This document shows, in pieces, positions 50,401 through 61,140 of a stretch of 64,000 nt of DNA (position 1 is its first letter; each line of letters starts with the position of its first letter). The stretch covers positions 193,609 to 257,608 of the forward strand of contig MU004199.1 of assembly GCA_010093605.1 (NCBI GenBank), given 5' to 3'. The position numbers and the translations under genes were made by a program. The DNA comes from Lophium mytilinum. Taxonomy: Eukaryota > Ascomycota > Dothideomycetes > Mytilinidiales > Mytilinidiaceae. The notes under the pieces were generated by a model. It saw only the letters and a program-made list of their open reading frames with translations, ran no database searches and had not been told where the DNA came from.

Positions 50401-51869
50401 GTAAGGCTTTCTTAAGCTACTACCTATTCTAGATTAATACTAGATAGACCTTATAGTAGACTTTATTAGACCTCTCCCTATATACTTCTAATTTAAAAGA
50501 GACTATAGATATATTATAGTAGTAGTTAATAGATTCTCTAAGATGCGTAAATTTATTTCTATAATAATAACTAATATAGAGGAAGTTATCTAAGCCTTTC
50601 TAGAATAGATCTAGCGTATAGAAGGATATCCGGAATTAATTATATCTAATTAAGGCTCTTAATTTATTTTAACCTTTTAGTCTTACCTATATAAACGCGT
50701 TAGTACTAAGCTAAAGCTATCTACTACTTTTTATTCTAAGATAGATAGATAAACTAAAATTACTAATATAGGCTTAAAATAGTTTCTTAAAGTATATATT
50801 AATTATTAATAAGATAACTAGGCTAATTACCTTACTATTACTAAATTTAAGGCTAATTCTATAAAGAATATCTCTACTAGAGTAGCTTTCTTTATAGCTA
50901 CTAAAGGCTATATTTCTAGCGCAGGCACTATACTAGCTATATAACTACTACCTAATATAAATATACTAATAATTTAGCTTATAGAATAAGTAGATAGACT
51001 TATAGATAGGCTTAATAAGCTATATACCTTTCTCTATTAAGAAATTAAATAGTTCTAAGCTAAGTAAAAGAAATATACTAACGCTAGATAATAACTAGCT
51101 TATATATACTATCTAGGTAATATAGTTATACTTAACACACGCTATATTAAGATAACTCGCCTAAATAAAAAGCTTAACTTTAAAAAGCTTAGTTCTTTTA
51201 AGATTCTATAAAGCTATAAAAATAGTAGTATATATAAGCTTAAACTACCTAAAGGTATAGAAAATCTATACTCTATCTTCTATTCTTAGCTACTCTACCC
51301 GGCTATCGCTATCTCTATAAAAGAATAGTATAATTCTAAGCCCCCGCCTATATAAATAATGCTAATATATTAGAAAGGTAATACTAAAGAGGTTATTAAC
51401 TACTATCTTAATAGAAGATAACTTAATCTAGCTATAGGTAAAAGAGGTATACTCTAGTATAAGATTAAGCTTATTAGCTATAATAAGCTCTAATAGAATA
51501 ACTATAAATACGCTAATAGCTATCCCCGCCTTATTATAGACTTTTACTACTACTATCTATACCCTAAGAAACTAAAACCTTATTTATTATTTAAACTACT
51601 ATTAGACTAGAAACTAACCTTAGCTACTATTCTTACTATAATAGACCTCTATATAACTAATACTATAGAAGCTATATAATTTAATTACTAAACTAGCGGT
51701 TAAATTAATTTATTAAGAAGGCCTAACTATAAATATATATAATAATTAATATAATATAATAGTATAGATTATTATAAGTACCTAGTAGTAGAGTAGTAGC
51801 TATAATAGCTATATAGCTCCTTATAGCTCTATTATAGCCGGCCCTAGTTTAAATAAATAATTATTATAA

Positions 51870-51960
51870 GGTAATATATAGTAATACTACTTATAGTAAT
51901 ACTATATATAGTAATACTACGTATAGTAATACTATATATAGTAATACTACGCGTAATAAT
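51870..51960. repeat. short tandem repeats, about 20-bp unit
   Basis: Five to six copies of a TAGTAATACTA-type unit lie near the 3' end of the gypsy element, with alternating short variants. Confidence 0.75.
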
Positions 51961-52183
51961 ACTACTAAGCTTATAATAGAAAGACTATACTAAATAGTAG
52001 AGCTATAGAAAACTATATAAAAATAGAAAGAATAAGTAATTTTCTATAAATTAATTTATTTTCTTTATTTACTTATAATTATAGTATAATCTAGCATTCT
52101 ATTTAATAGATATTTAAGTAACTATAGATACTCTAGTATAGAAAGAACTCTCTCTTATAAAAGCTTTAATGGGGGGCTTCTTT

Positions 52184-52195
52184 AGAGGGGGGAGA
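52184..52195 (+). promoter_or_regulatory. polypurine tract of the gypsy element
   Basis: The purine run AGAGGGGGGAGA lies directly before the 3' LTR, the normal place of the plus-strand primer in LTR elements. It is not RIP-mutated. Confidence 0.8.
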
Positions 52196-52197
52196 CG

Positions 52198-52398
52198 TGT
52201 TATAGCTATATGTTTTGCACTATAACACGTGACCAGGGTCACGTGATGGAGGCTCTGCGGAACGGGCGAACGTTGCTCCGCCCTTTGGGTTATTATAACG
52301 TCCACCCTAGGAACCTCTTTCTCTCTTGTATTTATCTTTTGTTAATATCAATACTATTCAATCCAACGATTCCAACGTTCCAACCTTGAGCCCTGACA
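52198..52398 (+). repeat. 3' LTR of the gypsy element (unmutated copy)
   Basis: 201 bp starting TGTTATAG and ending CCCTGACA with normal base composition. Near its left end an 8-bp inverted pair TGTTATAG/CTATAACA spans 52198-52227, and a near-perfect palindrome with two CACGTG boxes lies at 52226-52245. Confidence 0.9.
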
Positions 52399-53932
52399 TT
52401 GCGGAGAGAATAGTTGCATGGTGTAGCTTGACAGTTTTCTTGATCGACGCTTGGGTTCAGTCTTATGAAGATCTGATTTCCGAGAACGGATTCTCACTCT
52501 CGTTGGAGCTAGAATAATACTATGTGGTCAGAACCTTCACCGTTAATGAACTAATATCCGACATGGCGTCGAACAGGTCCGTTCCGCTATTAAATCTGCC
52601 TCAGGGCCACCGACCTTCAATAGCGCCGTTCCTATTTCCCTCAGTGGGCAAACTACCTTTTCAACCAGCCACTCCTTCTCGTCTCTCAGCCTACCATCAG
52701 AGCCACCAGCATCACGCGCAGAGGACCGCACTACAAAGCTTGGGCTTACATACACCTTCCCGTACTCTCCAGATCCCCGCTATATCACACTGGCTCGCAC
52801 ACTCGCAACACCTCGTTCAAGGACGGGCAGCTTCGCCGCAGCCTCTCTACCAGCTTCAGTACGCTCAAGTTTCCGAAATAAAAATGTCTGACGTCGACCT
52901 GTCTACCCGCTCAGCATGCTCCGCTTCACAGTTCGCGATCCGGAAGACTATAAATATTGGAAAGCGCGTTACTATCCGCACGACACAAGGGGTCATCGAC
53001 CATCTTCCTCCACCCAGTGAGTGTGTCGATGGGCCTGAACTCCAGCGCTTGGGGTATTAGGATGGAGCTCGCTATGATGTCAAACTCACGGCCCCCTGGT
53101 TATGGTCAAAATTGGCTGTACTTTGCGAACATGGAAGTTACTTGGCACTATTTCGAGGCAATAGCTAATGGATTGTCATAGTTACGCCTAGCCCAGGAGT
53201 CCTATACACGGCTCTATAAGAACCGCCATATTAAGCATGTGAGTGCTGCTGGCTGGAGTTAGCAAGGAAATTCAGCGCCTGGTCAAACGGCCGCTGGCTA
53301 ACTCCGTTCACTGTCCTGTTTGCCTGCTTATATGACTCCTGCGCAGAAACTCGTTTACGACTAGGCGTGAGAGAAAGGGCCTACATAAGGGATATGACTG
53401 CCGCAACCCTGAGAGGGCTTTCATCGTTGATGAAGCGTTTTAAAGGGTCGTCGGGTGGTAGGAGAGGGACGAGTCTTGGAGAGGCAAGTTGGGACGGTCA
53501 GTCTATGAAGCTAGGTTCTTTATGTGGCAGAAAGTTGAAGTGGGGTAAGTGTGAGAACAATGATGTTCGACAAGCTTCTGATGGGGTTTCTACGCTTAGT
53601 TGAGTCGATTTAGAATGTAGTAAGAGTTTGGATGTCGAGGAATTATATCCCTTCTTACAGTCAAATCAAAATCGTACTCGTTCAATATATCTTGGATCCG
53701 GGTTTTAACTCGAATTCGTCTATTACTCATTGATCTATTCCATTGATTCGCTTAATTCGCATCCGAACCGGTAGCCCCTTGCCACAAGTTCAACTCTCAA
53801 GTTGACTTACGGAATTCAACACCGTAGAAGTCAACCTCCGTCTTGCCCAACCAACCCCCTCCCACTCAAGCCATCCAGACAGTGTTATCAAGAGAGCATG
53901 ACTAGAGTATAGGTAGTGATTTATCCACCACC
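52399..53932. other. intergenic, 1.5 kb; unclear open frames
   Basis: Overlapping frames at 52524-53060 (+) and neighbouring frames look partly protein-like (for example MLRFTVRDPEDYKYW near 52916) but I cannot assemble or recognise a gene; it may be a remnant. A 9-bp inverted repeat GGAGTTAGC/GCTAACTCC lies at 53255-53305. Confidence 0.35.
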
Positions 53933-54034
53933 CTACTCATCCACCAACACTGCCATACCCGGCCCACACCCTCCCCCCTCCCGATGCCCCCTCAACTGCG
54001 ACGCAAACTGAAACCGCTCCCCGCACCCCGCGCA

Positions 54035-55018
54035 CTAATTCGGCTTATACCGCGCCTCTTTGAACTGCTCCGTCGTGCCCGCCGGATCCGTGCACCGGTT
54101 CTTCGCCTTGTTGACGTGGTAGTGCAGGCCATCCTTCCCCGTATAGGTCTTGCCGCAGTTAGGGCAGGCGTGGAGAAGCGTGCCCTCTTGGCTGTTCGTC
54201 GGCGTTGGAACGGTTGTGGATGTCTGACAGGGCGGAATGGTGGGGCGAGTGCTAGACGCTGGCGGAGGCAATGATGCACGGGGTGGAAAGACTGGGGCTG
54301 CGTAGGTAGGGGTGTGAAAGGATTGGGGGAGCGGCACAGGCGCGCGTCGAGGGTAGGGCAGCTGGGGTGGGTAGACAGGGCCGTTGTAGGGGGCGTGGTG
54401 GGAGATTGGAAGTCTACCAGGCTCTGCCGCTGGTGCTGATTGGAAAGATGGTGTGGAGGATGTGGAGGGCCGAGGGGTGAGGATTGCGTAGCCTGGCGGA
54501 AAGTAGCCATGGTCAAGGGAACGGAATGAGTTGCTGTTCGTGGATGGGTGGAATGATGGGCTTATGAGGTTCGAAGGAACGCCTCTATAGTGTTGAAAGG
54601 TTGGACGGCGACGTGTAGAGGAGGCGATTGGTGAAGACGTGAAGTTACCCACACCCAGTCTATGAGGCTGACGGTGTACGACCGGGTCTCCAAGCAATAG
54701 AAGGCCCTCGGCGGCTTCAAGCTCTGCGGAAGTGTGTGATGCTGAGGCGGGGGCGTCGGCGCTGCCCTCATCGACAATAGCGTTTTGAACCGTGCGGCCA
54801 TTGTTACCATTCTTCGGCGCAGTGTTGCGAATGGAGTCTGTGCTAACGATGTTCGGGTTCCTGGACGCTAAGAAGTGCTTTTCTTTTGCCTGGCGGGTAT
54901 CGACCCTTGCGCGCTCTAAAGTCGACAGAGAGCACCGGCCTTCCTTCCCATGGAGGCGGTGGTCTTCATCTGTCATGCAAAGACCGAACATCTGGTAGCC
55001 TGTGGAGTAGTCGTCCAT
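54035..55018 (-). CDS. C2HC RCTDP-type zinc-finger protein (ZnF-A), stop before a last finger
   Basis: Starts at ATG 55018 with DDYSTGYQMFGLCMTDEDHR; 327 residues to the TAG at 54037-54035. The middle is Ser/Pro-rich and disordered. The C-terminus carries a finger CPNCGKTYTGKDGLHYH followed by the helix-end KAKNRCTDP, a C-x2-C-x12-H-x8-C pattern. Directly after the TAG the same frame runs on for 33 codons and encodes another finger, CAGCGERFQFASQLRGH, with the last Cys six residues later, to a stop at 53935-53933. CAG to TAG by one transition would explain the interruption, so the ancestral protein was probably about 361 residues. A different upstream frame opens at ATG 55319, possibly leader. 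Function unknown; nucleic-acid or protein binding is likely. Confidence 0.72.
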   Translation of the reverse strand: MDDYSTGYQMFGLCMTDEDHRLHGKEGRCSLSTLERARVDTRQAKEKHFLASRNPNIVSTDSIRNTAPKNGNNGRTVQNAIVDEGSADAPASASHTSAELEAAEGLLLLGDPVVHRQPHRLGVGNFTSSPIASSTRRRPTFQHYRGVPSNLISPSFHPSTNSNSFRSLDHGYFPPGYAILTPRPSTSSTPSFQSAPAAEPGRLPISHHAPYNGPVYPPQLPYPRRAPVPLPQSFHTPTYAAPVFPPRASLPPPASSTRPTIPPCQTSTTVPTPTNSQEGTLLHACPNCGKTYTGKDGLHYHVNKAKNRCTDPAGTTEQFKEARYKPN

Positions 55019-55649
55019 TTGGTGGGGTTGTTGTGGTGGATTCTGCTCTTGCGGGTTGTGGAGTAACGGTTGGTTGAGGAGCGGATGATGTGAGTGCTTG
55101 ACTGTAGTTGTAGAAGGAGCCAGAGTAGATGTACGAAAGCGAAGGAGGCTTGACGACCACGAGATCTGGTGGTTGGAGAGTCGGTAGGTGTTTGGGGGTG
55201 GAGTGAAGTGGAGGAGCAAGTGCGAGGAAGGAGAAGGTTTTTATGCCCCGAAGAGAGGTTGAGGTCGGTGAACTGGGGAGGAAGTGCTCGATCGCGGCGC
55301 ATTCATGTCGTTCAGCCATGGTGAATTGCTCTTGAAGTTGCAGAAAGAGTAAGAAAACTGTTCCTGAGAATCACTGGAAGATTCAGAGCACGTTCAGCAT
55401 AATGAGTAAGTGAATGTTTTGGAAGTCCCCTCCTCGTGTAGACCAAAGGAAGTGTTTCTGCCACCAGTAGAGGCGCGCTTGGGCTGCTATTACGAGCTCA
55501 AGAGCTCAAGACACGACGTGAAGGCCAGATGTCGGGCAACAGGCTATCTCTCAGCTTCCAGGCAGCTCTTGAGTTCTCCTTGCCGAAGTTCTCGCGGTCC
55601 GTAAGCCTAATGTTGTGACAACCGCGCACTGACCCGCCCTGTCTAAGGG
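55019..55649. other. intergenic, upstream of ZnF-A and of the U6-like gene
   Basis: No gene recognised apart from the short alternative frame 54966-55319 (-), which may be the leader of ZnF-A. Confidence 0.45.
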
Positions 55650-55657
55650 TATATATT
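55650..55657 (+). promoter_or_regulatory. TATA box of the U6-like gene
   Basis: TATATATT lies 30 bp before the inferred U6 5' end, the distance used by RNA polymerase III type 3-like promoters of fungal U6 genes. Confidence 0.7.
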
Positions 55658-55679
55658 TCCAACAAATGTAACGCACTTC

Positions 55680-55782
55680 GTCTTCGGGCATTTGGTTAAT
55701 TTGGAACGATAGAGAGAAAATCAGCATGGCCCCTGCACTAAGGATGACACGCGTCGGTTAAGGGTAGCTCCAAATTTTTTTT
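55680..55782 (+). ncRNA. U6: U6 spliceosomal snRNA-like gene
   Basis: U6 forms the catalytic centre of the spliceosome with U2. The sequence shows a 5' hairpin (GTC-TTCG-GGC), the CATTTGGTTAATTTGGAACGA segment region, the AGC triad in ATCAGCATGG, the internal stem-loop block CCCCTGCACTAAGGATGACAC and a T8 terminator at 55775-55782. The box that base-pairs with the 5' splice site, normally ACAGAGA, reads AGAGAGA here (changed base at 55712), and the next bases also differ (AAATCAGC against GATTAGC in most fungi). This makes a non-functional or special copy possible despite intact promoter and terminator; a second, standard copy may exist elsewhere. Confidence 0.85.
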
Positions 55783-58048
55783 GTCATTGTTTGGGACCAG
55801 TGAGCCGAAGTTTGAGCCTTGGAGGTCTCGGCTTTATTTTTTTTAAATCTGCTCGATTATCTATGCCCTTCTGGGAGATAACCGGCTATTCGGTTGCTTC
55901 TTGGACGTATGGCTGAAATAATTCATGTTCTTGCCCTCACCCAATTTTCCGTATGGTCCCGAATTCTTGCTTCGCTCGCGAGGGTTTTGTTACTGCTCTC
56001 ACCCTCATGTGGCCTAGAGTCTCTTCAATTTTCCGCGCCACGTCAACAGATGAGTATACCACATCTACCACAACGAATCTCTCACCAAGCACTCCCGCGA
56101 CGCGTCCAGTTCATCCAGGGTAGTGCATCATACATCATTGTACAGTTCGCAGCCATGTGTGGCCTACTCCCGGAACTCGAAGATAAAGCCCGCCAACCTT
56201 CCTGACTCGGCAATCAGAACTAGACGCGAGGGGTGCAACCTATGAGCTAACTCAATCCAGCTAGTGAGTCACGGCACCAATGCTATAGGAACGTGGAAGA
56301 TATGAAGATAACTAGAAGAGCGGCGAACATACTAACAACGTGAATATCTCAGACTGCTAATGCATTACAAGAGCTCGAGCATTGCGACGTATCTTTGCTG
56401 CCCGCAGCCTCAGAGACAGGCGTTAGAGACTTAAAGAAGCTAGCTATTCCATAAGCTCAACCGAGTATGAGGCCTGTGGCAGCTCGACATACTACACGAC
56501 TCACATAATCTACGACACCGTTGCCAACCTCCACGGCGGCCCTCGAATCTCTTCCCTCGTTTATCCATGACAGCCCCTTGCCTCGGTGGTGCCAGCACCC
56601 GATATTCAGCCCATGACATGGCCAACGATATTCCATGATTGCGACAAGGCGTGGACAAGCGAATTGGGCCATTGACGCCGTATACTCCGCATTAGGCCAT
56701 CTGGCGCCGCCTGCCGACCTCGAAGCCAAACATCAGTGGAGAGGCGAGTGATGGAGGGTGTCTATAATACCGTGATGACTACATAGGGACGACTGTCTTG
56801 CGGCACTGAAGGAAACCGAAGCGCCCAAGGCCCGGAGGCACTGTCACTGACACACCGTTCTACTTACCGGCCCATTATACCAACGAAGATAATACCGTCT
56901 CGTCGACTAGGTCCGCCCGGCTCGATGGATTTGTCTACCCGACGTCAGCGGACGACCTTCATGCAGAAAGATCGAGAGGAGGGAAAGGATAGACTCAATA
57001 TCGCAAACAAGTCAACGCAGGCAGGCCGTCGTTCAACGTTCTCGTCACCTGCTAGCGTTACCGCCGAAGACATGATAGTCTCATCATTCCTAGCAGCCTG
57101 TGCCGCCGACCAGCCCGCCCGACCTTAACGGCTAACCTTATTACGAAATATTCGAAGAGGGAGCACGGTGGACCCCTTACCAAGACAAACGAGAATGAGC
57201 CTGAAGATCCTTTATCGCAAGCAAGCACATACAAGAATTCATCAAAGGTGGTTTCCCCACATCGGCCCATCTATAGATGCTGTAAACGTAGACCCGGGCT
57301 CGCATCTTGGAGTACTCTGCTTGCATTAATATTTGATTTACGAAGAGTTTATTGTAAACATTTCAGTTTTGGGAGGGCACCGGCGCTATTGCGGCCAATT
57401 TCAGGAGCAGTGCAGAGAGTTCGACAGCGAATTGGCGACTATGGTGCGGAATACGTCGAGTCGTCAACTTCTTGCGACGTGCTAGATGCTGTGGTCGTAC
57501 CCTTTTGACAAGGCATCTACACCATGACATGCCCGGGAACTACTAGAGCGATCCTCGCAAGGTCTACCTACTTAACTCGTCCAGTCGTTTATCGCTTCTT
57601 CTAATTGGCTATCTAGCGAGGCTCAGCATCCGCGTGTCTCAGCCTCAGCCCTACGGCACTGCCACCGCAGATCGACAGCCCAATCACAATCGAGTTTGTA
57701 CGGCACTCTTTTGCGAAGCCTCTATGGCTGATGACGTTGAAAACACAGCGCTCAACACTACCGTACAGAACTCGTCGTACTGGCTCTCAACCACTCTCAT
57801 TAGCGCTCACAGCCCCGCCACTCGCAAGATGAGGAGCGCAATAAACGAGCACCATAGGCAATCACCTTCTATAAGAAGACCTCTCCCTCCATTCTGCTAA
57901 CACTCATCATCAGCCAGCTCAACTCCAACTCGAACACATCATTCATACACTTCAACTCGATTATATCCCGAAACTCAAGCCAAATCCGCTCGATCCAACC
58001 CATCCTTCTCTCTCTCTCTCTTACCAAATCAACCACCCCCTACCAACA
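55783..58048. other. gene-poor stretch of 2.3 kb
   Basis: Only short frames without motifs on both strands. At about 58003-58021 a CT microsatellite precedes the next ORF and forms a pyrimidine-rich leader. Confidence 0.4.
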
Positions 58049-58276
58049 ATGGCCTACATCAAGCTCGGACTCGTCGCTCTCGGTGCCTACGCCTTGGGCA
58101 AGAAGAAGGCCAGAGACACCAGCCCACCTCCGCCCGCGCGCTACGAAGAACCGGCCCGGCAAGCCGATTACGGCTACGGTCCGCCTCGATACCAGGAGTC
58201 TTCACGCTACCCTGAGTCTGCAAGATACCAGGAGGAGCCCCAACAGCTTCGCTATCCGGCCGATGCTAAGCAATAG
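58049..58276 (+). CDS. small 75-residue Tyr-rich protein
   Basis: ATG in good context (CAACAATGG) behind a CT-rich leader. The N-terminus MAYIKLGLVALGAYALGKKK is a short hydrophobic segment followed by lysines, which could anchor in a membrane or be a glycine-spaced helix. The remainder is hydrophilic with repeated RYxES/RYQE elements. No known domain. Expression is plausible from the context but not shown. Confidence 0.6.
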   Translation: MAYIKLGLVALGAYALGKKKARDTSPPPPARYEEPARQADYGYGPPRYQESSRYPESARYQEEPQQLRYPADAKQ

Positions 58277-59054
58277 ATTCAGTCGAAGGGAATAGTCTTT
58301 GCAAAGGATTATGGAGGATCGTGAGGGTGTCGGCGGATTTGCCTAGGCTCTTATGTGTGGGATTAGGGGAGGGTGGATTTGTACTCGCTACATATACTAG
58401 GTCGGCCTTTTTTATTAGATGAAATTCATTGAGTTTGGTTTTACGAAATTCTCTTCAGACTAGGCCGGGAAGGTAGCCTGCTGTTTGCATGGGGGCTCCC
58501 CAAGGTCGAGGTCTGTAATTGACGGCCTCGTGGCGCAGAGCACGTCGCTACTGCCGCCGAAGTCGATCTCTCAAAGCCTAACTTTCCTAGCACAATCTTC
58601 GAAGAACCCTGATTGGGCGTTTGGGAGATTCAAGTAAAGAAATCTGTACACCACATCCGAGACATAGCTATGCTCCTCAGCTTTCATCCGGATAGACGGA
58701 TCGATTGTAGCTCCGATGGTCTAAAATGGAAGTACGGAGCGAGAACAATCATCAGAGTAAAGGGACCTTCAAATGCACGTATGGAAAGAAACGAATTCGG
58801 AAGAATTTCGCGGAGTTTCTAGGGCAGCATCCTTGAGGGCTCCTTGATTGATATGACAAGCAGCCCATCCATGGTAGGGCGAATAAACTCACTAGAAAAC
58901 AGCAAACCTCCTGATTCTGGTTGATTTAAACCACGGCCGTCATCTACTGGCGCATCATCCTTCTCTTCGAAAGCACCTCTTCAACTTCTCAGCTACAAAT
59001 CGAGCTTTCAACCGCCATAACATACCTTGACCTTGACTTTCTGCACCCATCACC
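58277..59054. other. intergenic, about 0.8 kb
   Basis: 3' flank of the small ORF and upstream region of the broken chromodomain-like gene. Nothing recognised. Confidence 0.45.
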
Positions 59055-60481
59055 ATGGTGACCAAGCGAGGCAAAGGTAAGGCACCGGCTAAGAAAGGAG
59101 TCGCGACGAAAGCCAGCACGAGATCGGCCGGGTAGAGCTCGGCACCCAACACCACGCCAGCCGCAGAACAGTCGAAACCATTTAAGCAGATCATTGAAGA
59201 AGCAAATATCCTACAAGAGATCAAAGACAGCCTCAACTTGTCCGTCGCAGCTAGAGCTAAACAGTCCCCCGAGTATCCGATTGAGGGCATCATCTTGGAG
59301 CAGAAATACCCAGGATTTTCAAATTAACCATCGGATCTCTTGGTTCATTGGAAAGATAGCTGGGCTTCCGAAGAGACAAGAAAGAAGATTTTGCCCGACT
59401 GGAACAGTATCAAGGAAGATGAAGACGATTTTGGCGAGCCGCTTGTTGATACGAGCATCGCGAACTTAATCATCAACAAGGAATACCTTGTCCCGGAATC
59501 AGCGGGCGGCATCAAATTGCATGAGTCTACCAGGAAATCACTCACCAAGGTACAAGATTTTCACCCCGACGGGATATACTCTTTCGAGTTACTGCGAAGG
59601 CACCTGCAATCTATCACTACCCTTCAGGAGCAATATCGCTGGATGCTAAAGGAGCATGGGGAATTGAGGAGGAACACTGCGACACTAGATGATGCCGGGG
59701 GAGAGAGTTCGGAGTCCCACCAGAGCTCGGATAGTCTGACTGCTTCTCTTAAGCAACTCCTGGAGCGCATACTGATCGCGTGCCATACAATGGAAGTGTG
59801 GAGCCCAGAGAACGCGAAGGGCCAGTACGAATTTGCCCAGGACGAAGCGACTCAGGATGTCGTAAAGAACAGCAAGTACAAGAGTGTCGAAGACGCGATC
59901 TTCCAAGCCTGGGCTACACTTGAAGAGAGTTTTGAAAACAATGTAGAGACCGCTTTCGCAGGCTACGCTAACGTCCAGCTTGTGTACAGCCCAAGCCCTG
60001 CTGTGAAAGCTGATGGAGTCCTCGACTTGGGATCTTTAGTCCAAATAATGTGGAAACATCCTGTTCGGACCTTGGATGGAAAGGAACTGAAAGATGTACC
60101 GGACTTATTGCTCACCGACGTTCAAATTGCCAAAGACTGGAGTGGGAAAGCAGAAAGGATTGCGCGTTATGCGCCTCATAAGCTGCGCGACGATAATCCA
60201 ACGTTTCTATTCGTTAGATTGTTTTTCACGACAGTGGAAATTGAGCAGATCTGTTCGGCTCAAGGGGTGCAGTTGGAGAACAAATGGCTCGATCACTGTG
60301 AGAGAATGCTTCTGGCAAGTCTGCCATATGGAGACGAGGATCGCAGACTGCGAGCCTTGAGGGTACCCTTGACAAATTGCATGTCCACATGGAGAAGCTT
60401 CTGGTATCCAAGAAGAACAGAGCGCCCCTGGTAGGAGTGCCTCGGAGACGGTCAAGCAGGCTGAACCCAGAAGAAGCTTGA
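59055..60481 (+). pseudogene. broken chromodomain-like gene (copy B), paralogue of 38975-42309
   Basis: From ATG 59055 one frame encodes a basic Lys-rich leader, then IIEEANILQEIKDSL, DLLVHWKDSWASEETRKK (the chromodomain-like motif), the middle region, and the helical domain from LLERILIACHTMEVWSP to WLDHCERMLLASL. The same two blocks occur in the 38.9-42.3 kb gene (YLIRWKDSWGVERDV; LLRRILKRCIHDEVWNP; WMKRCEKALLEM). The frame is interrupted by TAG at 59133-59135 and TAA at 59325-59327, both one C-to-T from CAG/CAA, and slips by one base near 60340, after which another frame carries a coiled coil like LEGTLDKLHVHMEKLL to a stop at 60479-60481. The long acidic disordered parts of copy A are lacking. 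Low protein identity means the duplication is old, while the decay is recent. Confidence 0.8.
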
Positions 60482-61140
60482 AAGCGAAAGATCTGCCTTG
60501 GTCTCGGGGGTTTCTAGGTCGACCTTGAAAGCGCCGGAGCACAGAGCTGGTGCAAGGGAGATTTGCTTCATTGCTACACAGGCTCGTAAATTCTGTGCAG
60601 TGTCCTCAAATTGTAACTAGAATCTTTTCTCAATCAACACTGAGATGCACTCTACGTATTTGCCGAAACTTAGATGTCAGTAGTGACATTTTCATTTTTC
60701 TCGCCTTCGAAACGGGAAGAGACCCACCCTAACACAAACCAATTATCTGCCTCCGGATGATTCGGATTCTTTCCGATTGCGTCATTGAGATTGTGAAAGC
60801 AGGATTTTACTGAGCAAGGAGTACATACATTGCCAAGTTCAATCCCCGCAATCATAAAGATTGGAAGCGTAACACAAAAATGTCGGAGAATCCGTATGAC
60901 TACAGCTAGTGGAGTCTTCTTGAGCTTACAGCAGAACTAGAGGGGGTTATCGTCTTTGTCTTGTGTCTTGTATCTAGCCTAAATCTTATTCCTTTCGATG
61001 TATCCTCAGTCATCGTGACTGGGGCGGGACATGTGGCTCAAAGACCAGTGGAGGCTAGCGTTTGTTTTGGAGGGGTGGTGACGCTGTAAGAGGTGCCCTC
61101 GTGTGCTTACATATTTTCAGGCGACTGCGTATGCTCCAGC
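60482..61140. other. intergenic, about 0.65 kb
   Basis: No gene recognised between the broken gene and the first tandem array. Confidence 0.45.

Larger units (their letters stand above)
43150..52165. other. RIP-mutated AT-rich block of about 9 kb
   Basis: Across this block CpA and TpG are nearly absent and TpA dominates, whereas both sides are normal. No gene survives. It starts just inside the left end of the hAT element, includes the 80-bp host spacer 43658-43737 and almost the whole gypsy element, and ends before the polypurine tract of that element. Such blocks form when repeat-induced point mutation acts on duplicated DNA in the sexual cycle, and they are usually packed as heterochromatin. 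Confidence 0.93.
43738..52398 (+). mobile_element. Ty3/gypsy LTR retrotransposon, fossil
   Basis: An 8661-bp element with 201-bp LTRs at both ends (TG...CA in the unmutated 3' copy) and a polypurine tract before the 3' LTR. Degraded traces in the order gag-like region with a zinc-knuckle remnant (about 45.2-47.2 kb), protease (about 47.5-48.1), reverse transcriptase (about 48.4-49.1), RNase H (about 49.3-49.8) and integrase (about 50.1-51.0) fit Ty3/gypsy, where integrase follows reverse transcriptase. It is thoroughly broken by RIP, with very many breaks. The LTRs differ only by transitions and by no insertion or deletion, so insertion was probably recent in evolutionary terms. Confidence 0.88.

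Noticed and set aside
43160-52160. AT-rich block considered as centromere or mitochondrial insertion
   Set aside because: LTRs, target duplications and gypsy remnants explain it; no mitochondrial gene is visible.
52524-53060. 178-codon forward frame beside the 3' LTR
   Set aside because: Neighbouring frames look equally protein-like and none gives a recognisable gene.
53255-53305. Inverted repeat GGAGTTAGC/GCTAACTCC, considered as transposon end
   Set aside because: Only 9 bp, no target duplication found.
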